Position numbers and translations under genes: made by a program | Source: Thalassotalea_H castellviae | Lineage (GTDB): Bacteria; Pseudomonadota; Gammaproteobacteria; Enterobacterales; Alteromonadaceae | NCBI RefSeq assembly: GCF_031846185.1 | Contig: NZ_JAVRIF010000004.1 | Span: 248,001-312,000, forward strand | Direction of reading: 5' to 3' | DNA length: 64,000 nt | Notes under the pieces: generated by a model | Told to the model about the DNA's origin: nothing | Database searches by the model: none | Seen by the model: the letters and a program-made list of their open reading frames with translations, nothing else | In this document: positions 9,037 through 17,997 of the stretch, in pieces | Numbering within the stretch: the stretch's first letter is position 1 | How the letters are laid out: every line of letters starts with the position of its first letter

Positions 9037-10797
9037 ATGAAAAAATTCTCTAAATTATGTTCACTCATGCTATTCGTTTTTATAACTAGCTGCGCTGAAA
9101 AAAACGTTCAAAGTCCAGAACTTAAAGCTGATTTAGTTTTAACTAATGGAAAGATTTATACCGTGGATGAAACCAAGCCGTGGGCACAAGCCGTTGCCAT
9201 TAAGGACGATGAAATTGTATATGTTGGGGATAATAAGGGAGTGCAAGCTTGGATTACTAGTGAGACGAAACAGCAAGATTTAGCCGGTCAAATGCTATTA
9301 CCTGGCTTTATCGACTCACATGTTCACCCTGTAATGGGTGGGGCGTATGTTCGCAGTTTATCACTAGATACTTTTGGTACTCCTGAGCATTGGTATAAGC
9401 AAATTAAAGAGTATGCTGCGCAACACCCTGAAGATGAAGTATTATTTGGCTATGGCTTTTTAGCCAGTGCTTTTGGCCCAGAAGGACCAACAAGTGCTAT
9501 GTTAGATAACATTATTGCAGACCGTGCTGTATATCTTATGGATGAAGGCTTTCACGGTGCGTGGGGTAATACTAAAGCACTTGAATTATTGAAAATTGAT
9601 AAAAACACCCCAGATCCTGAGCCTGGTTTTAGCTACTACAAGCGTGACGAGCAAGGTAACCCTACCGGCTACTTTTTAGAAGGAACTGCCACGGCTGCTA
9701 TTGATCAATTAGGCATCATTAGTGTTGAAAGCGTTGCTTTAGGTACCAGCGACGTGATTAAAATTTTGAATAGTTACGGTGTGACTTCCGTTTTTGATGC
9801 TGGCGCACTCGATGTTGGAGAAATGCAGGTAGATATTCTTGATAAAATAGTAGAACAAGGTGATATGACTATACGTATGAAAGCATCACATATGGTTAGT
9901 TCTGCTGAAGATTACGACACTGCAATAGAACAAACCCTACATAAGCGAGCCATTAGTAAGCGTGAAATGTATCACATCAATATGTTGAAAATTATGAATG
10001 ATGGTACGATTGAGGGTAAAACGGCAAGTATGTTTGAAGATTACCAAAACGAACCAAATAACAAAGGTGAAAATGTTTTTAATCAGCAACAAATGAATTC
10101 TCTTATTTCTAGAGCCAGTGCCGAAAACATTGACGTACATATTCATGCCTTAGGTGAGAGAGCCATTTCCGAAACGCTAAATGCTATTGAATTAGTTCGT
10201 AAAGATCCTAAAAGCGCTAATAGCACCAGCCGTTATACTATTTGTCATATTCAAGTTTTAACAGATTCAGATATTCCACGTTTTGCTGAGCTTGATGTTA
10301 TTGCACAAAGCACGCCGTTATGGGCATCGTATGATGATTTTGGCAAATCCTTTGTCAGTGATGATCAATTTAATCGATATTTCCGCTTTAATAGCATCAA
10401 AGAAACAGGAGCCAAAATGTCTTTTGGCAGTGACTTTCCTGCATCAGGAGCTGGCACCTTAGGCATGTCGCCAATTTTTAATATGGAAGTGGGTCATACG
10501 CGTCAATCGGCTGAAAATGCCCCTATCCAACCTGGCGAACATGAGCGTTTAGATATTGCGACATTAATAAAAGGTTACACGATAGACGGTGCTTATCAAT
10601 TACATATGGAAGACAGCATAGGTTCAATTACCGTGGGTAAAAAAGCAGACTTAGTACTATTGGATAAAAACTTGTTCGAGGTTGAAAAATACAATATTCA
10701 TAATGTCAAAGTATTACAAACAATATTAGGTGGTAAAACGGTGTATCGTGCTGAGGGTGAAGTTGCTGCAGTTTCAAGTAAACACTCTGCCAATTAA
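9037..10797 (+). CDS. YtcJ-type amidohydrolase (amidohydrolase family 3), lipoprotein
   Basis: About 586 residues from the ATG at 9037, which has a GAGG ribosome site and opens a lipoprotein signal (MKKFSKLCSLMLFVFITSC, lipobox ending at Cys19). The next residue is Ala, which by the Lol rule suggests an outer membrane anchor. Metal and active-site motifs of the family are visible: GFIDSHVHPVMGG (HxH), DEGFHGAWGN, HIHALGERAI and SFGSDFPAS. The end has the usual KKADLVLLDKNLFEV. Relatives cleave amide or formamide bonds (for example N-substituted formamide deformylase), but many are uncharacterised. It follows the TonB receptor gene by about 100 bases, so it probably acts in the periplasm on the imported ligand. 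A decayed copy of its C-terminus lies at 27757-27995. Confidence 0.85.
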   Translation: MKKFSKLCSLMLFVFITSCAEKNVQSPELKADLVLTNGKIYTVDETKPWAQAVAIKDDEIVYVGDNKGVQAWITSETKQQDLAGQMLLPGFIDSHVHPVMGGAYVRSLSLDTFGTPEHWYKQIKEYAAQHPEDEVLFGYGFLASAFGPEGPTSAMLDNIIADRAVYLMDEGFHGAWGNTKALELLKIDKNTPDPEPGFSYYKRDEQGNPTGYFLEGTATAAIDQLGIISVESVALGTSDVIKILNSYGVTSVFDAGALDVGEMQVDILDKIVEQGDMTIRMKASHMVSSAEDYDTAIEQTLHKRAISKREMYHINMLKIMNDGTIEGKTASMFEDYQNEPNNKGENVFNQQQMNSLISRASAENIDVHIHALGERAISETLNAIELVRKDPKSANSTSRYTICHIQVLTDSDIPRFAELDVIAQSTPLWASYDDFGKSFVSDDQFNRYFRFNSIKETGAKMSFGSDFPASGAGTLGMSPIFNMEVGHTRQSAENAPIQPGEHERLDIATLIKGYTIDGAYQLHMEDSIGSITVGKKADLVLLDKNLFEVEKYNIHNVKVLQTILGGKTVYRAEGEVAAVSSKHSAN

Positions 10798-11129
10798 TAC
10801 CGCTAATCGCTTCTGAGCACAATTATATTGCCTTGCTTTAGGCTTAAGAAATATAACAAGCTAATGCCAAATAAATCAAAGCACACTTTGAATAACAACT
10901 AAATTTAAAGTGTGCATGTTACCTGTTGCAAGAAATCCTCATAAAGTAATTAAGTTACTTCCTTTTTATGACGAATTTGAGAATAACATTCGTTGCAATT
11001 TTTAAACGTAATTTAAGTTAATTTACCATTTACCAATTTCCATTTTGAGTATATTATTTTGAACAGGCATTCAAAATATTTTATACCTTGGTGCTTTTGG
11101 CTTTAATTTTCTAATTATTAGGTTTAAAT
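10798..11129. other. Intergenic region with one hairpin
   Basis: No coding sequence seen. GCACACTTT (10881-10889) pairs perfectly with AAAGTGTGC (10907-10915) over a 17-base loop. It is a possible end signal for the amidohydrolase transcript but has no T-run behind it. The rest is AT-rich and probably holds the promoter of the thioesterase gene. Confidence 0.45.
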
Positions 11130-11549
11130 ATGTTTTATCAAATAATAAAGCCGCGTGTCGGTGAAACAGATGCTCTTGGACACATAAATAATACGGTTAT
11201 TCCTCAGTGGTTCGAAGGAGGAAGAAATCCAATATTTAGGTTATTTAGCCCAGAATTTAATTTAAACCTCAGCCAATGGGGGTTAACTTTAGCGAAAAGC
11301 ACTATCGAGTTTCATTTACCCTTATTATTTGATTATGATGTTGAAATAAAAACCTATATATCTCGAATTGGTACTAGTTCACTTGATGTTTATCAGGAAG
11401 CATGGCAAAACGGGGTGAAACATGTATCAGGAACTGCAGTCATGGTTCATTTTGATTTTATTACTCGAGAGTCGCGCCCCATATCTAATATGTTTAAACA
11501 AAAATTACATATGCACTTTTGTAACTCTATACCTGAAACTTATTATTAA
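11130..11549 (+). CDS. Acyl-CoA thioesterase, hotdog fold (4-hydroxybenzoyl-CoA thioesterase/FadM type)
   Basis: A 139-residue protein with the family's N-terminal motif RVGETDALGHINNTVIPQWFE (9-29). The Asp in ETDALGH is the expected catalytic residue, and the long hotdog helix follows. ISRIGTSSLDVYQEAW fits the second half of the fold. These enzymes hydrolyse acyl- or aroyl-CoA thioesters. It is close to amidohydrolase and aromatic-acid genes, so an aromatic CoA ester is a possible substrate, but a general housekeeping thioesterase is equally likely. It converges with the LysR gene, leaving only 6 bases between them. Confidence 0.75.
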   Translation: MFYQIIKPRVGETDALGHINNTVIPQWFEGGRNPIFRLFSPEFNLNLSQWGLTLAKSTIEFHLPLLFDYDVEIKTYISRIGTSSLDVYQEAWQNGVKHVSGTAVMVHFDFITRESRPISNMFKQKLHMHFCNSIPETYY

Positions 11550-11555
11550 CAAAAC

Positions 11556-12488
11556 TCAGCGTTCTTTTTTAGCTTGAGCTAATTCCTCTAAATAAGCCTC
11601 TAAAATTAGATGGCTTCGTGCTCCTTTACTCGTAATGACGGAAAAGTTGGTGCTAAATTTCCTACGATGCGCTTCAATAGCGCGCAATTTATCTCTAGCT
11701 ACCCAACGTTGTGCAAAGTGAGTGGGTAAAAAGCCAATAAACCGCCCTGTTAATATCAAGAATGCGATGCCTTCTCTATCCGTAGAAGTTGCCGTTGCTT
11801 TAAGTTTCTTTTGTTGCTGTTTAATCTCAACTGATTGCGGGTAATTTGGAACAACCGCATCATATTGGTATAAAGAGTCATCACTTATTTGATACAAGTC
11901 TTGTTTAAATAAATGGTGATGCTCGCTACAATAAAGCAATGACTCTTCTTTATATAAAGGTAAATAATTAAGTCCTGGAAGAGTTCTAAATTCAGGTACA
12001 ACACCAATATGTAATTGCCCATTTAAAATGGCTGATTCAATATCATTTGGCGGCATCATTCGGATATTAATCACAATATCCGGTGCTCGATGTTTTAACG
12101 TGCTGAGTGCACGGGTAATGCGCATTTCCGGAATAGTGACCAAATTATCAGTAATGCCAATATTAAAGTCGCCAACTAACTCAGTATTAATGGCATTAAT
12201 TTGAGATTTAAATAACTCAAGGCTACTTAACAACTGTAAGGTCGATTGATAAACATGCTTCCCATGTTCTGTAATAGAAAATCCAGAACGGCCGCGGTTA
12301 CACAAACGCATTTGCAATAACGACTCAAGCTCAGAAACTGCCAAACTAATGGCTGGCCTACTTATATTTAACTCGACTTCTGCGGCAGCAAACCCTCCAC
12401 ACTCAATCACCGTTTTAAACACTTTTAATAATCTAATATGAGAGTCACCTAATTGCCTAGGCAGTATGTTTTTATTTGAATTAGACAT
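11556..12488 (-). CDS. bauR: LysR-family regulator, BauR-like
   Basis: A 310-residue LysR protein. The winged helix-turn-helix is near the N-terminus (LGDSHIRLLKVFKTVIECGG, then FAAAEVELNISRPAISLAVSE). A type 2 periplasmic-binding-like effector domain follows (DFNIGITDNL, HIGVVPEFRTLPGLNYLPLY). It is divergent from the beta-alanine aminotransferase gene, with 135 bases between them. This matches the bauR-bauA arrangement of Pseudomonas aeruginosa, where the LysR protein BauR activates beta-alanine catabolism. The symbol rests on that neighbourhood, not on a sequence match I could test. Confidence 0.75.
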   Translation of the reverse strand: MSNSNKNILPRQLGDSHIRLLKVFKTVIECGGFAAAEVELNISRPAISLAVSELESLLQMRLCNRGRSGFSITEHGKHVYQSTLQLLSSLELFKSQINAINTELVGDFNIGITDNLVTIPEMRITRALSTLKHRAPDIVINIRMMPPNDIESAILNGQLHIGVVPEFRTLPGLNYLPLYKEESLLYCSEHHHLFKQDLYQISDDSLYQYDAVVPNYPQSVEIKQQQKKLKATATSTDREGIAFLILTGRFIGFLPTHFAQRWVARDKLRAIEAHRRKFSTNFSVITSKGARSHLILEAYLEELAQAKKER

Positions 12489-12623
12489 GATTCAGTTAGC
12501 CAATGTATTCTTTCGTGTAATTTTAGGTAAGTAATCACTTAACTAAAGTTTAAAAAATATGAATTTATTAAACTAACAGTTTGGAGATAATAAAGTCAAT
12601 GAAGTTCAATCACTGAGATACTT

Positions 12624-13961
12624 ATGACTACTAACATTAATGATATCGGCTTAAGCCAAGCGCAATTAGACGCACATTGGATGCCATTTACCGGTAACCG
12701 TCAATTCAAAAAAGATCCTCGTATTATTGTTAGTGCAAAAGGAAATTATTATACCGACTCACAAGGTCGAAAAATATTTGATGGCTTATCTGGATTATGG
12801 ACCTGTGGCGCGGGCCATAGTCGTCCTGAAATTACTGAAGCAATTAGCAAACAAGCGAAAGAATTAGACTATTCACCTGCTTTTCAGTTTGGTCATAAAA
12901 AATCATTTGAATTAGCGCATCGCATTTCGGAATTTATGCCTGAAGGGCTTAATCGTGTATTTTTCACTGGCTCAGGCTCAGAGTCAGTTGAAACCGCGTT
13001 AAAAATCGCACGTGGTTATTGGCGTAAAAAGGGTATGGCTAGCAAAACACGCTTTATTGGCCGAGCCAAAGGTTATCACGGTGTGAATTGGGGAGGAATA
13101 AGCGTCGGTGGCATTGGTCCTAATCGCACTATTTTTGGACAAGGAATAGATGCAGTACATTTACCTCATACTATGTTACCTGAAAACAAATTTTCGCAAG
13201 GTATGCCTGCTCAGGGCGTGAATTTAGCAGAAGAACTAGAAGAAATGGTGGCTTTACATGATGCTTCCAATATTGCTGCAGTAATTGTTGAGCCTCTCGC
13301 TGGTTCTGCAGGTGTGATTCCACCTCCTGTAGGTTATTTGAAACGCTTACGTGAGATTTGTGATAAACATAATATTTTATTAATTTTTGATGAGGTTATC
13401 ACAGCTTTTGGCCGTATGGGTTCAAATACCGGTGCGGAAGAGTTTGGTGTAGTACCTGACATTATGACCGTAGCAAAACAATTAACTAACGGGGTTATTC
13501 CAATGGGCGCTGTAATTTCTAAACAAGAAATTTACGATACCTATATGGAAACAGGTGGACCAGATTACATGTTGGAATTACCGCATGGCTATACTTACTC
13601 AGCTCATCCTATCGCTTGTGCTGCCGGCTTAGCCTCATTAGATATTCTTGAGAGTGACAAGTTACCGCAACGCGTAAAAGAAATTTCACCACATTTTCAA
13701 GAAATGCTACATAGTTTAAAAGGCAGCAAGCATGTTAGCGATATTCGTAATTATGGTTTAGCTGGCGCTTTATCAATTGACGCTGTAGCTGGACAGCCAG
13801 CACTTCGTCCCTACGAAATATCAATGAAAATGTGGCAAAAAGGATTCTACGTTCGTTATGGCGGCGACACCATTCAATTAGGATTACCTTTTACCACCGA
13901 GGTTTCTGAAATTAGCAGTTTAATTAATGCCCTTGGCGATTCTTTAAACGAAACTAATTAA
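12624..13961 (+). CDS. bauA: Beta-alanine:pyruvate aminotransferase, class III PLP enzyme
   Basis: A 445-residue fold-type I aminotransferase. It begins with the omega-amino-acid transaminase signature LDAHWMPFTGNRQFKKDPR and FDGLSGLWTCGAGHSRPEI. PLP contacts include GSGSESVETALKIAR, the Asp in LIFDEVITAFGRMG and the Schiff-base lysine in MTVAKQLTNGVIPMG. It transfers the amino group of beta-alanine (or a similar omega-amino acid) to pyruvate, giving malonate semialdehyde and alanine. The next gene encodes an MmsA/BauC-type dehydrogenase that would take this product to acetyl-CoA. Beta-alanine is an end product of spermidine and spermine breakdown, which fits the Puu genes further on. Confidence 0.87.
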   Translation: MTTNINDIGLSQAQLDAHWMPFTGNRQFKKDPRIIVSAKGNYYTDSQGRKIFDGLSGLWTCGAGHSRPEITEAISKQAKELDYSPAFQFGHKKSFELAHRISEFMPEGLNRVFFTGSGSESVETALKIARGYWRKKGMASKTRFIGRAKGYHGVNWGGISVGGIGPNRTIFGQGIDAVHLPHTMLPENKFSQGMPAQGVNLAEELEEMVALHDASNIAAVIVEPLAGSAGVIPPPVGYLKRLREICDKHNILLIFDEVITAFGRMGSNTGAEEFGVVPDIMTVAKQLTNGVIPMGAVISKQEIYDTYMETGGPDYMLELPHGYTYSAHPIACAAGLASLDILESDKLPQRVKEISPHFQEMLHSLKGSKHVSDIRNYGLAGALSIDAVAGQPALRPYEISMKMWQKGFYVRYGGDTIQLGLPFTTEVSEISSLINALGDSLNETN

Positions 13962-14058
13962 TCAATAAGCTTTAAACAATTAATTGTAAATATTCAATTT
14001 AAATATCATTTACTTAATATATTTCAATATGTTAAGAATGTTAACATTAGGAAAAATC

Positions 14059-15549
14059 ATGACAACAGTAGGCCACTTAATTAACGGTGAAACCATTACC
14101 GATAATGCACGTACACAAGATGTTTATAATCCATCAACAGGGAAAGCGACTAAAAAAGTAGCGCTTGCTTCTGTAGAAACCGTTGAAAAAGCAATTGCTG
14201 CTGCGCAAGCTGCATTTCCAGAATGGCGCAACACTCCACCCATTAAACGTGCGCGAGTGATGTTTCGTTTTAAAGAATTGTTAGAGCAAAATGCCGATCA
14301 CATTTGCAAACTTATTGGTGAAGAGCATGGCAAGATCAGTCACGATGCTGCCGGTGAATTGCAACGAGGTATTGAAAATGTAGAATTCGCTTGTGGCGCA
14401 CCTGAACTATTAAAGGGTGAACACAGTAAAAATGTTGGCCCAAATATTGATTCTTGGAGTGAGTTTCAACCACTAGGTGTTGTTGCTGGTATAACGCCAT
14501 TTAATTTCCCTGCTATGGTACCAATGTGGATGTTTCCATTAGCGATCGTTTGCGGTAACACCTTTATTTTAAAACCATCGGAACGTGATCCAAGTTCTAC
14601 TCTATATATTGCCCAGCTGTTAAAAGAAGCTGGCTTACCAGATGGAGTAATGAATGTTGTTAATGGTGATAAAGAATCTGTAGATGTTTTATTAAGTGAC
14701 GAACGTATAAAAGCGGTTAGCTTTGTTGGTTCAACACCTATTGCTGAACATATTTATGCAACTGCAAATGCAAATGGTAAACGTTGTCAAGCACTTGGTG
14801 GAGCAAAAAACCATGCGATAGTTATGCCTGATGCTGATATCGATAATGCAGTTAATCAATTATTGGGCGCGGCTTTTGGATCTTCAGGTGAACGTTGTAT
14901 GGCGTTATCCGTAGTTGTGGCCGTTGGCGATGAAGCAGCGGATACACTAATTGCTAAAATGCAAGAAGGCATGAAAGGATTAAGTGTTGGTGCATTTAGT
15001 GATCCGAGTAATGATTTCGGCCCTGTGATCACTCAGCAGCATAAAGAAAAAGTGATTGGCTACATTAATAGTGCTGAAGAACAAGGCGCCAAAATTGTTG
15101 TAGATGGTAGAAAGCCTAATGTTGAAGGTTATGAAGATGGTTTCTTTGTCGGAGCAACATTAATTGATAACGTTACCCAAGAAATGGAAAGCTACAAAGC
15201 TGAAATTTTTGGTCCAGTATTACAAGTGATGCGTGCTAAAACCATGGAAGAAGCAATGAAGCTTATCAACGATCATGAATATGGTAATGGTACATGTATC
15301 TTTACACGTGACGGTGAAGCGGCACGTTTCTTCTCTGATAATATTCAAGTGGGCATGGTGGGTATTAACGTGCCATTGCCTGTGCCTGTTGCATATCATA
15401 GTTTTGGTGGATGGAAACGTTCATTATTTGGTGATTTACATGCCTACGGCCCAGATGGTGTTCGCTTCTATACCAAACGTAAAACTATTACCCAACGTTG
15501 GCCGTCAAGTGGTGTACGTGAAGGGATAAGCTTCGCTTTCCCAAGCTAA
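14059..15549 (+). CDS. bauC: Malonate/methylmalonate-semialdehyde dehydrogenase (CoA-acylating), MmsA/BauC type
   Basis: About 496 residues from the ATG at 14059, chosen because an AGGAAAA stretch precedes it and the family starts like TTVGHLINGE. Motifs are GITPFNFPAMVPMWMFPLAI, FILKPSERDPS, SFVGSTPIAEHI and the catalytic cysteine in GSSGERCMALSVVVAVG. The region PVPVAYHSFGGWKRSLFGD is typical of the CoA-acylating MmsA group and not of ordinary aldehyde dehydrogenases. It turns malonate semialdehyde into acetyl-CoA and CO2 with NAD and CoA; methylmalonate semialdehyde from valine is the alternative substrate. It lies 97 bases after the aminotransferase gene. Confidence 0.9.
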   Translation: MTTVGHLINGETITDNARTQDVYNPSTGKATKKVALASVETVEKAIAAAQAAFPEWRNTPPIKRARVMFRFKELLEQNADHICKLIGEEHGKISHDAAGELQRGIENVEFACGAPELLKGEHSKNVGPNIDSWSEFQPLGVVAGITPFNFPAMVPMWMFPLAIVCGNTFILKPSERDPSSTLYIAQLLKEAGLPDGVMNVVNGDKESVDVLLSDERIKAVSFVGSTPIAEHIYATANANGKRCQALGGAKNHAIVMPDADIDNAVNQLLGAAFGSSGERCMALSVVVAVGDEAADTLIAKMQEGMKGLSVGAFSDPSNDFGPVITQQHKEKVIGYINSAEEQGAKIVVDGRKPNVEGYEDGFFVGATLIDNVTQEMESYKAEIFGPVLQVMRAKTMEEAMKLINDHEYGNGTCIFTRDGEAARFFSDNIQVGMVGINVPLPVPVAYHSFGGWKRSLFGDLHAYGPDGVRFYTKRKTITQRWPSSGVREGISFAFPS

Positions 15550-15576
15550 ATAAAATACTAAATTATTTGTTCAACG

Positions 15577-15622
15577 TGAAAGTTTCTTATTACTGCTTTT
15601 TTCATAGTATATGAAACTTTCA
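15577..15622. repeat. Perfect 10-base inverted repeat before the cupin gene
   Basis: TGAAAGTTTC (15577-15586) and GAAACTTTCA (15613-15622) are perfect complements 26 bases apart. They lie between the dehydrogenase stop and the cupin start. This could be a long-loop hairpin or two half-sites of an operator. Confidence 0.4.
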
Positions 15623-15666
15623 TGACGAATAAAAAAAATTGCCAAAGAATAATGTAAGGGTACTGC

Positions 15667-16389
15667 ATGTCAGAGAAAAAAATAATAAGGTTAAGTCAAA
15701 CTCCACCAGAGTTTGGTGATACTCCTGACGAATTAGCACCGGAAATGTTCGTTTCAACATTGCCAATTCAACATAGTCATAGTTATTTTGAAGATGATGA
15801 ACAAGGCCTATATATTGGCGTTTGGGATACTGATGACATGGTTGAAGCGGCAAACCCCTATCCTTGTGATGAGTTTATGGTAATCATTGAAGGGTCTGTT
15901 GAAATTAAAAATGTACAATCGGGGCTAAGTGAAACTGTCCATGCTGGAGAGAGCTTTGTCATTCCGAAAGGCTATAATTGTCAGTGGCGCCAACAGGGAT
16001 ATTTACGTAAGTTTTATGTTATTTCTGAACACCCTAATGAAATGATCCCACAACAACCTAGTTTATCAGCTATTGCAAAAATAAATTCCAAGACTCAACA
16101 AGGCAAAAACTTTTGTTATCAAGATAACAACCAGCGATTTACCGCTGGGCTAAAGGAAAATTTTATCAGTGAAGTACCGCTAACCTTAAATAGTAATAAT
16201 ACCTTTATTTATCTTAAAAAAGGTAGCGTCACGATAACCGAGTCTGCTGGTAAGGAACATACCTTTCGTTCGGGAGAGGCATTTTTTATTCCCGCTAATC
16301 TAGCTTGCAGTTGGTCTTTTACTGAAAATACTCTGCAACATTATGTTGAAATCACCCCTGTAAAAGTTGATCAAAATGAACGTCATTAA
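15667..16389 (+). CDS. Double-cupin protein (two DUF861/cupin_3-like domains)
   Basis: A 240-residue cytoplasmic protein with two tandem cupin domains. The first (about 45-120) has PCDEFMVIIEGSVEIKN and GESFVIPKGYNCQWRQQGYLRKFYVI. The second (about 150-235) has NNTFIYLKKGSVTITES and GEAFFIPANLACSWSF. Single-domain relatives often accompany polyamine and amino-acid catabolic genes, but their function is unclear; they have been proposed as sensors or small enzymes. The second domain has lost most of the histidines expected for a metal site, so at most one half may be active. It lies inside the bauA-bauC cluster and just ahead of an aldehyde dehydrogenase. Confidence 0.75.
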   Translation: MSEKKIIRLSQTPPEFGDTPDELAPEMFVSTLPIQHSHSYFEDDEQGLYIGVWDTDDMVEAANPYPCDEFMVIIEGSVEIKNVQSGLSETVHAGESFVIPKGYNCQWRQQGYLRKFYVISEHPNEMIPQQPSLSAIAKINSKTQQGKNFCYQDNNQRFTAGLKENFISEVPLTLNSNNTFIYLKKGSVTITESAGKEHTFRSGEAFFIPANLACSWSFTENTLQHYVEITPVKVDQNERH

Positions 16390-16438
16390 TAATACTACAA
16401 CATTAAATATTATCGCCCAATTGGCTGAAGGTGGATCT

Positions 16439-17914
16439 ATGAGAGCAAAACACTTTATTAATGGTCAGTGGCTTGATGCCGAGTCTGATAAATCGTTTAC
16501 TGTTATCAACCCTGCAACCGAGCAAGTCATTGCCCATTTACCTGCCGGAAATAAGCTTGATATAGAAAATGCGGTTTCCGCGGCAAGAACAGCATTTGAT
16601 AAAGGAAATTGGTCAACATTAACGGGAAAAGAACGTAGTAAATATTTACGTAAAATAGCTGAAATTATCACGCGTCGCCTGGACGAATTATCTGCACTTG
16701 AAGTACTAGATAACGGCAAACCATTTCCTGAAGCAAAATGGGATATTGAAGACACAGCAGGTACTTTTGAATTTTACGCTAATCTAGCTGAAGAATTAGA
16801 TCACAATAATGAAACAGCTATTTCATTATCTGAAGAAGGTTTTAGTTCAAAAGCGATAAAAGAACCCATCGGAGTTGCTGGGGCGATTATTCCTTGGAAT
16901 TTTCCAATGTTAATGGCGGCTTGGAAAGTAGCTCCTGCACTTGCTGCAGGCTGTACTATGGTATTAAAGCCTTCAGAAGTCACTCCTCTAACGGCGCTAG
17001 CTTTAGCTGAAATATGCCAAGAAGCAGAATTACCTGCTGGGGTGTTAAACATAGTAACAGGCCTTGGCGCTGATGCTGGGCAAGCGTTAGTTGAACACCC
17101 TGAAGTAGACAAATTGGCCTTTACCGGTTCAGTACCTACAGGCTCCAAAATTATGGCAATGGCAGCTAATAATATCAAAAATGTTAGTTTAGAGCTCGGA
17201 GGAAAATCTCCCCTCGTTGTTTTTGAAGATACTGATATTGATAAAGCAGTAGAATGGATCATGTTCGGTATTTTTTGGAATCAAGGTCAGGTGTGCTCTG
17301 CTACTTCACGTGTATTAGTTGCTGAAGAAATATATCCTAAATTATTGGCAAGATTAACGCAGGAAGCTGAAAAAATAATTATCGGCAGTGGTGAAACCCA
17401 TGGCGTACTTTTAGGTCCTTTAGTTAATAGAGCACAATATGACAAAGTATTAGCTGCAATTGAACGTGGTGTAAAAGAAGGTGCAACATTAGTGTGTGGT
17501 GGTGAAAGACCAAACACACATGAAAAAGGCTATTATCTCAAGCCAACTATATTAACTGATATGGCCGAAGATAGCTGGATCTGGCAAGAAGAAATATTTG
17601 GCCCTGTAGTTTGCATTAAGCCTTTTGAGAATGAGAAACAAGCCATACACATGGCCAATAACTCTCGTTTCGGTTTAGCTGCTGCAGTAATGTCAAAAGA
17701 TTTGACGCGTTGTGATCGTGTAGCAAAGGCATTTCGAGCAGGTATAGTTTGGGTGAATTGCTCACAACCTACTTTCGTTGAAGCACCTTGGGGAGGCTAC
17801 AAACAATCGGGTATTGGTCGAGAGCTGGGAGAATGGGGATTAAATAACTATCTCGAAACTAAACAAATCACCCGTTATGATAGCGAAAAACCTTGGGGTT
17901 GGTACCTAAAATAA
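16439..17914 (+). CDS. NAD-dependent aldehyde dehydrogenase (betaine-aldehyde/PuuC-like)
   Basis: About 491 residues. I prefer the ATG at 16439, with GGTGG just ahead, over TTG 16367 or ATG 16376, which would overlap the cupin gene and add residues foreign to the family. Motifs are GAIIPWNFPMLMAAWKVAPALAAG, the general-base glutamate in LELGGKSPLVVFEDTD, the nucleophile in FWNQGQVCSATSR, EEIFGPVV and WGGYKQSGIGRELG. The family oxidises betaine aldehyde, 4-aminobutyraldehyde, 3-aminopropanal or glutamylated aldehydes. Its place between beta-alanine genes and an FAD amine oxidoreductase suggests an aminoaldehyde, perhaps 3-aminopropanal to beta-alanine. That specificity is inference. Confidence 0.85.
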   Translation: MRAKHFINGQWLDAESDKSFTVINPATEQVIAHLPAGNKLDIENAVSAARTAFDKGNWSTLTGKERSKYLRKIAEIITRRLDELSALEVLDNGKPFPEAKWDIEDTAGTFEFYANLAEELDHNNETAISLSEEGFSSKAIKEPIGVAGAIIPWNFPMLMAAWKVAPALAAGCTMVLKPSEVTPLTALALAEICQEAELPAGVLNIVTGLGADAGQALVEHPEVDKLAFTGSVPTGSKIMAMAANNIKNVSLELGGKSPLVVFEDTDIDKAVEWIMFGIFWNQGQVCSATSRVLVAEEIYPKLLARLTQEAEKIIIGSGETHGVLLGPLVNRAQYDKVLAAIERGVKEGATLVCGGERPNTHEKGYYLKPTILTDMAEDSWIWQEEIFGPVVCIKPFENEKQAIHMANNSRFGLAAAVMSKDLTRCDRVAKAFRAGIVWVNCSQPTFVEAPWGGYKQSGIGRELGEWGLNNYLETKQITRYDSEKPWGWYLK

Positions 17915-17997
17915 CGTTAATAAGATGATGCAAATAGTAATAACATCAATAAACTGCTCAAGCTATAAGCTTAAGCCGAGAAAATAAAGAGAAGTTT

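Noticed and set aside
10881..10915. Hairpin after the amidohydrolase gene as a riboswitch or small RNA
   Set aside because: Only one 9-base stem is visible, with no conserved core or promoter; it is better left as a weak end signal.
16801..17262. Minus-strand open frame of 153 codons inside the aldehyde dehydrogenase gene
   Set aside because: The dehydrogenase motifs on the plus strand account for the base pattern; the reverse product has no recognisable feature.
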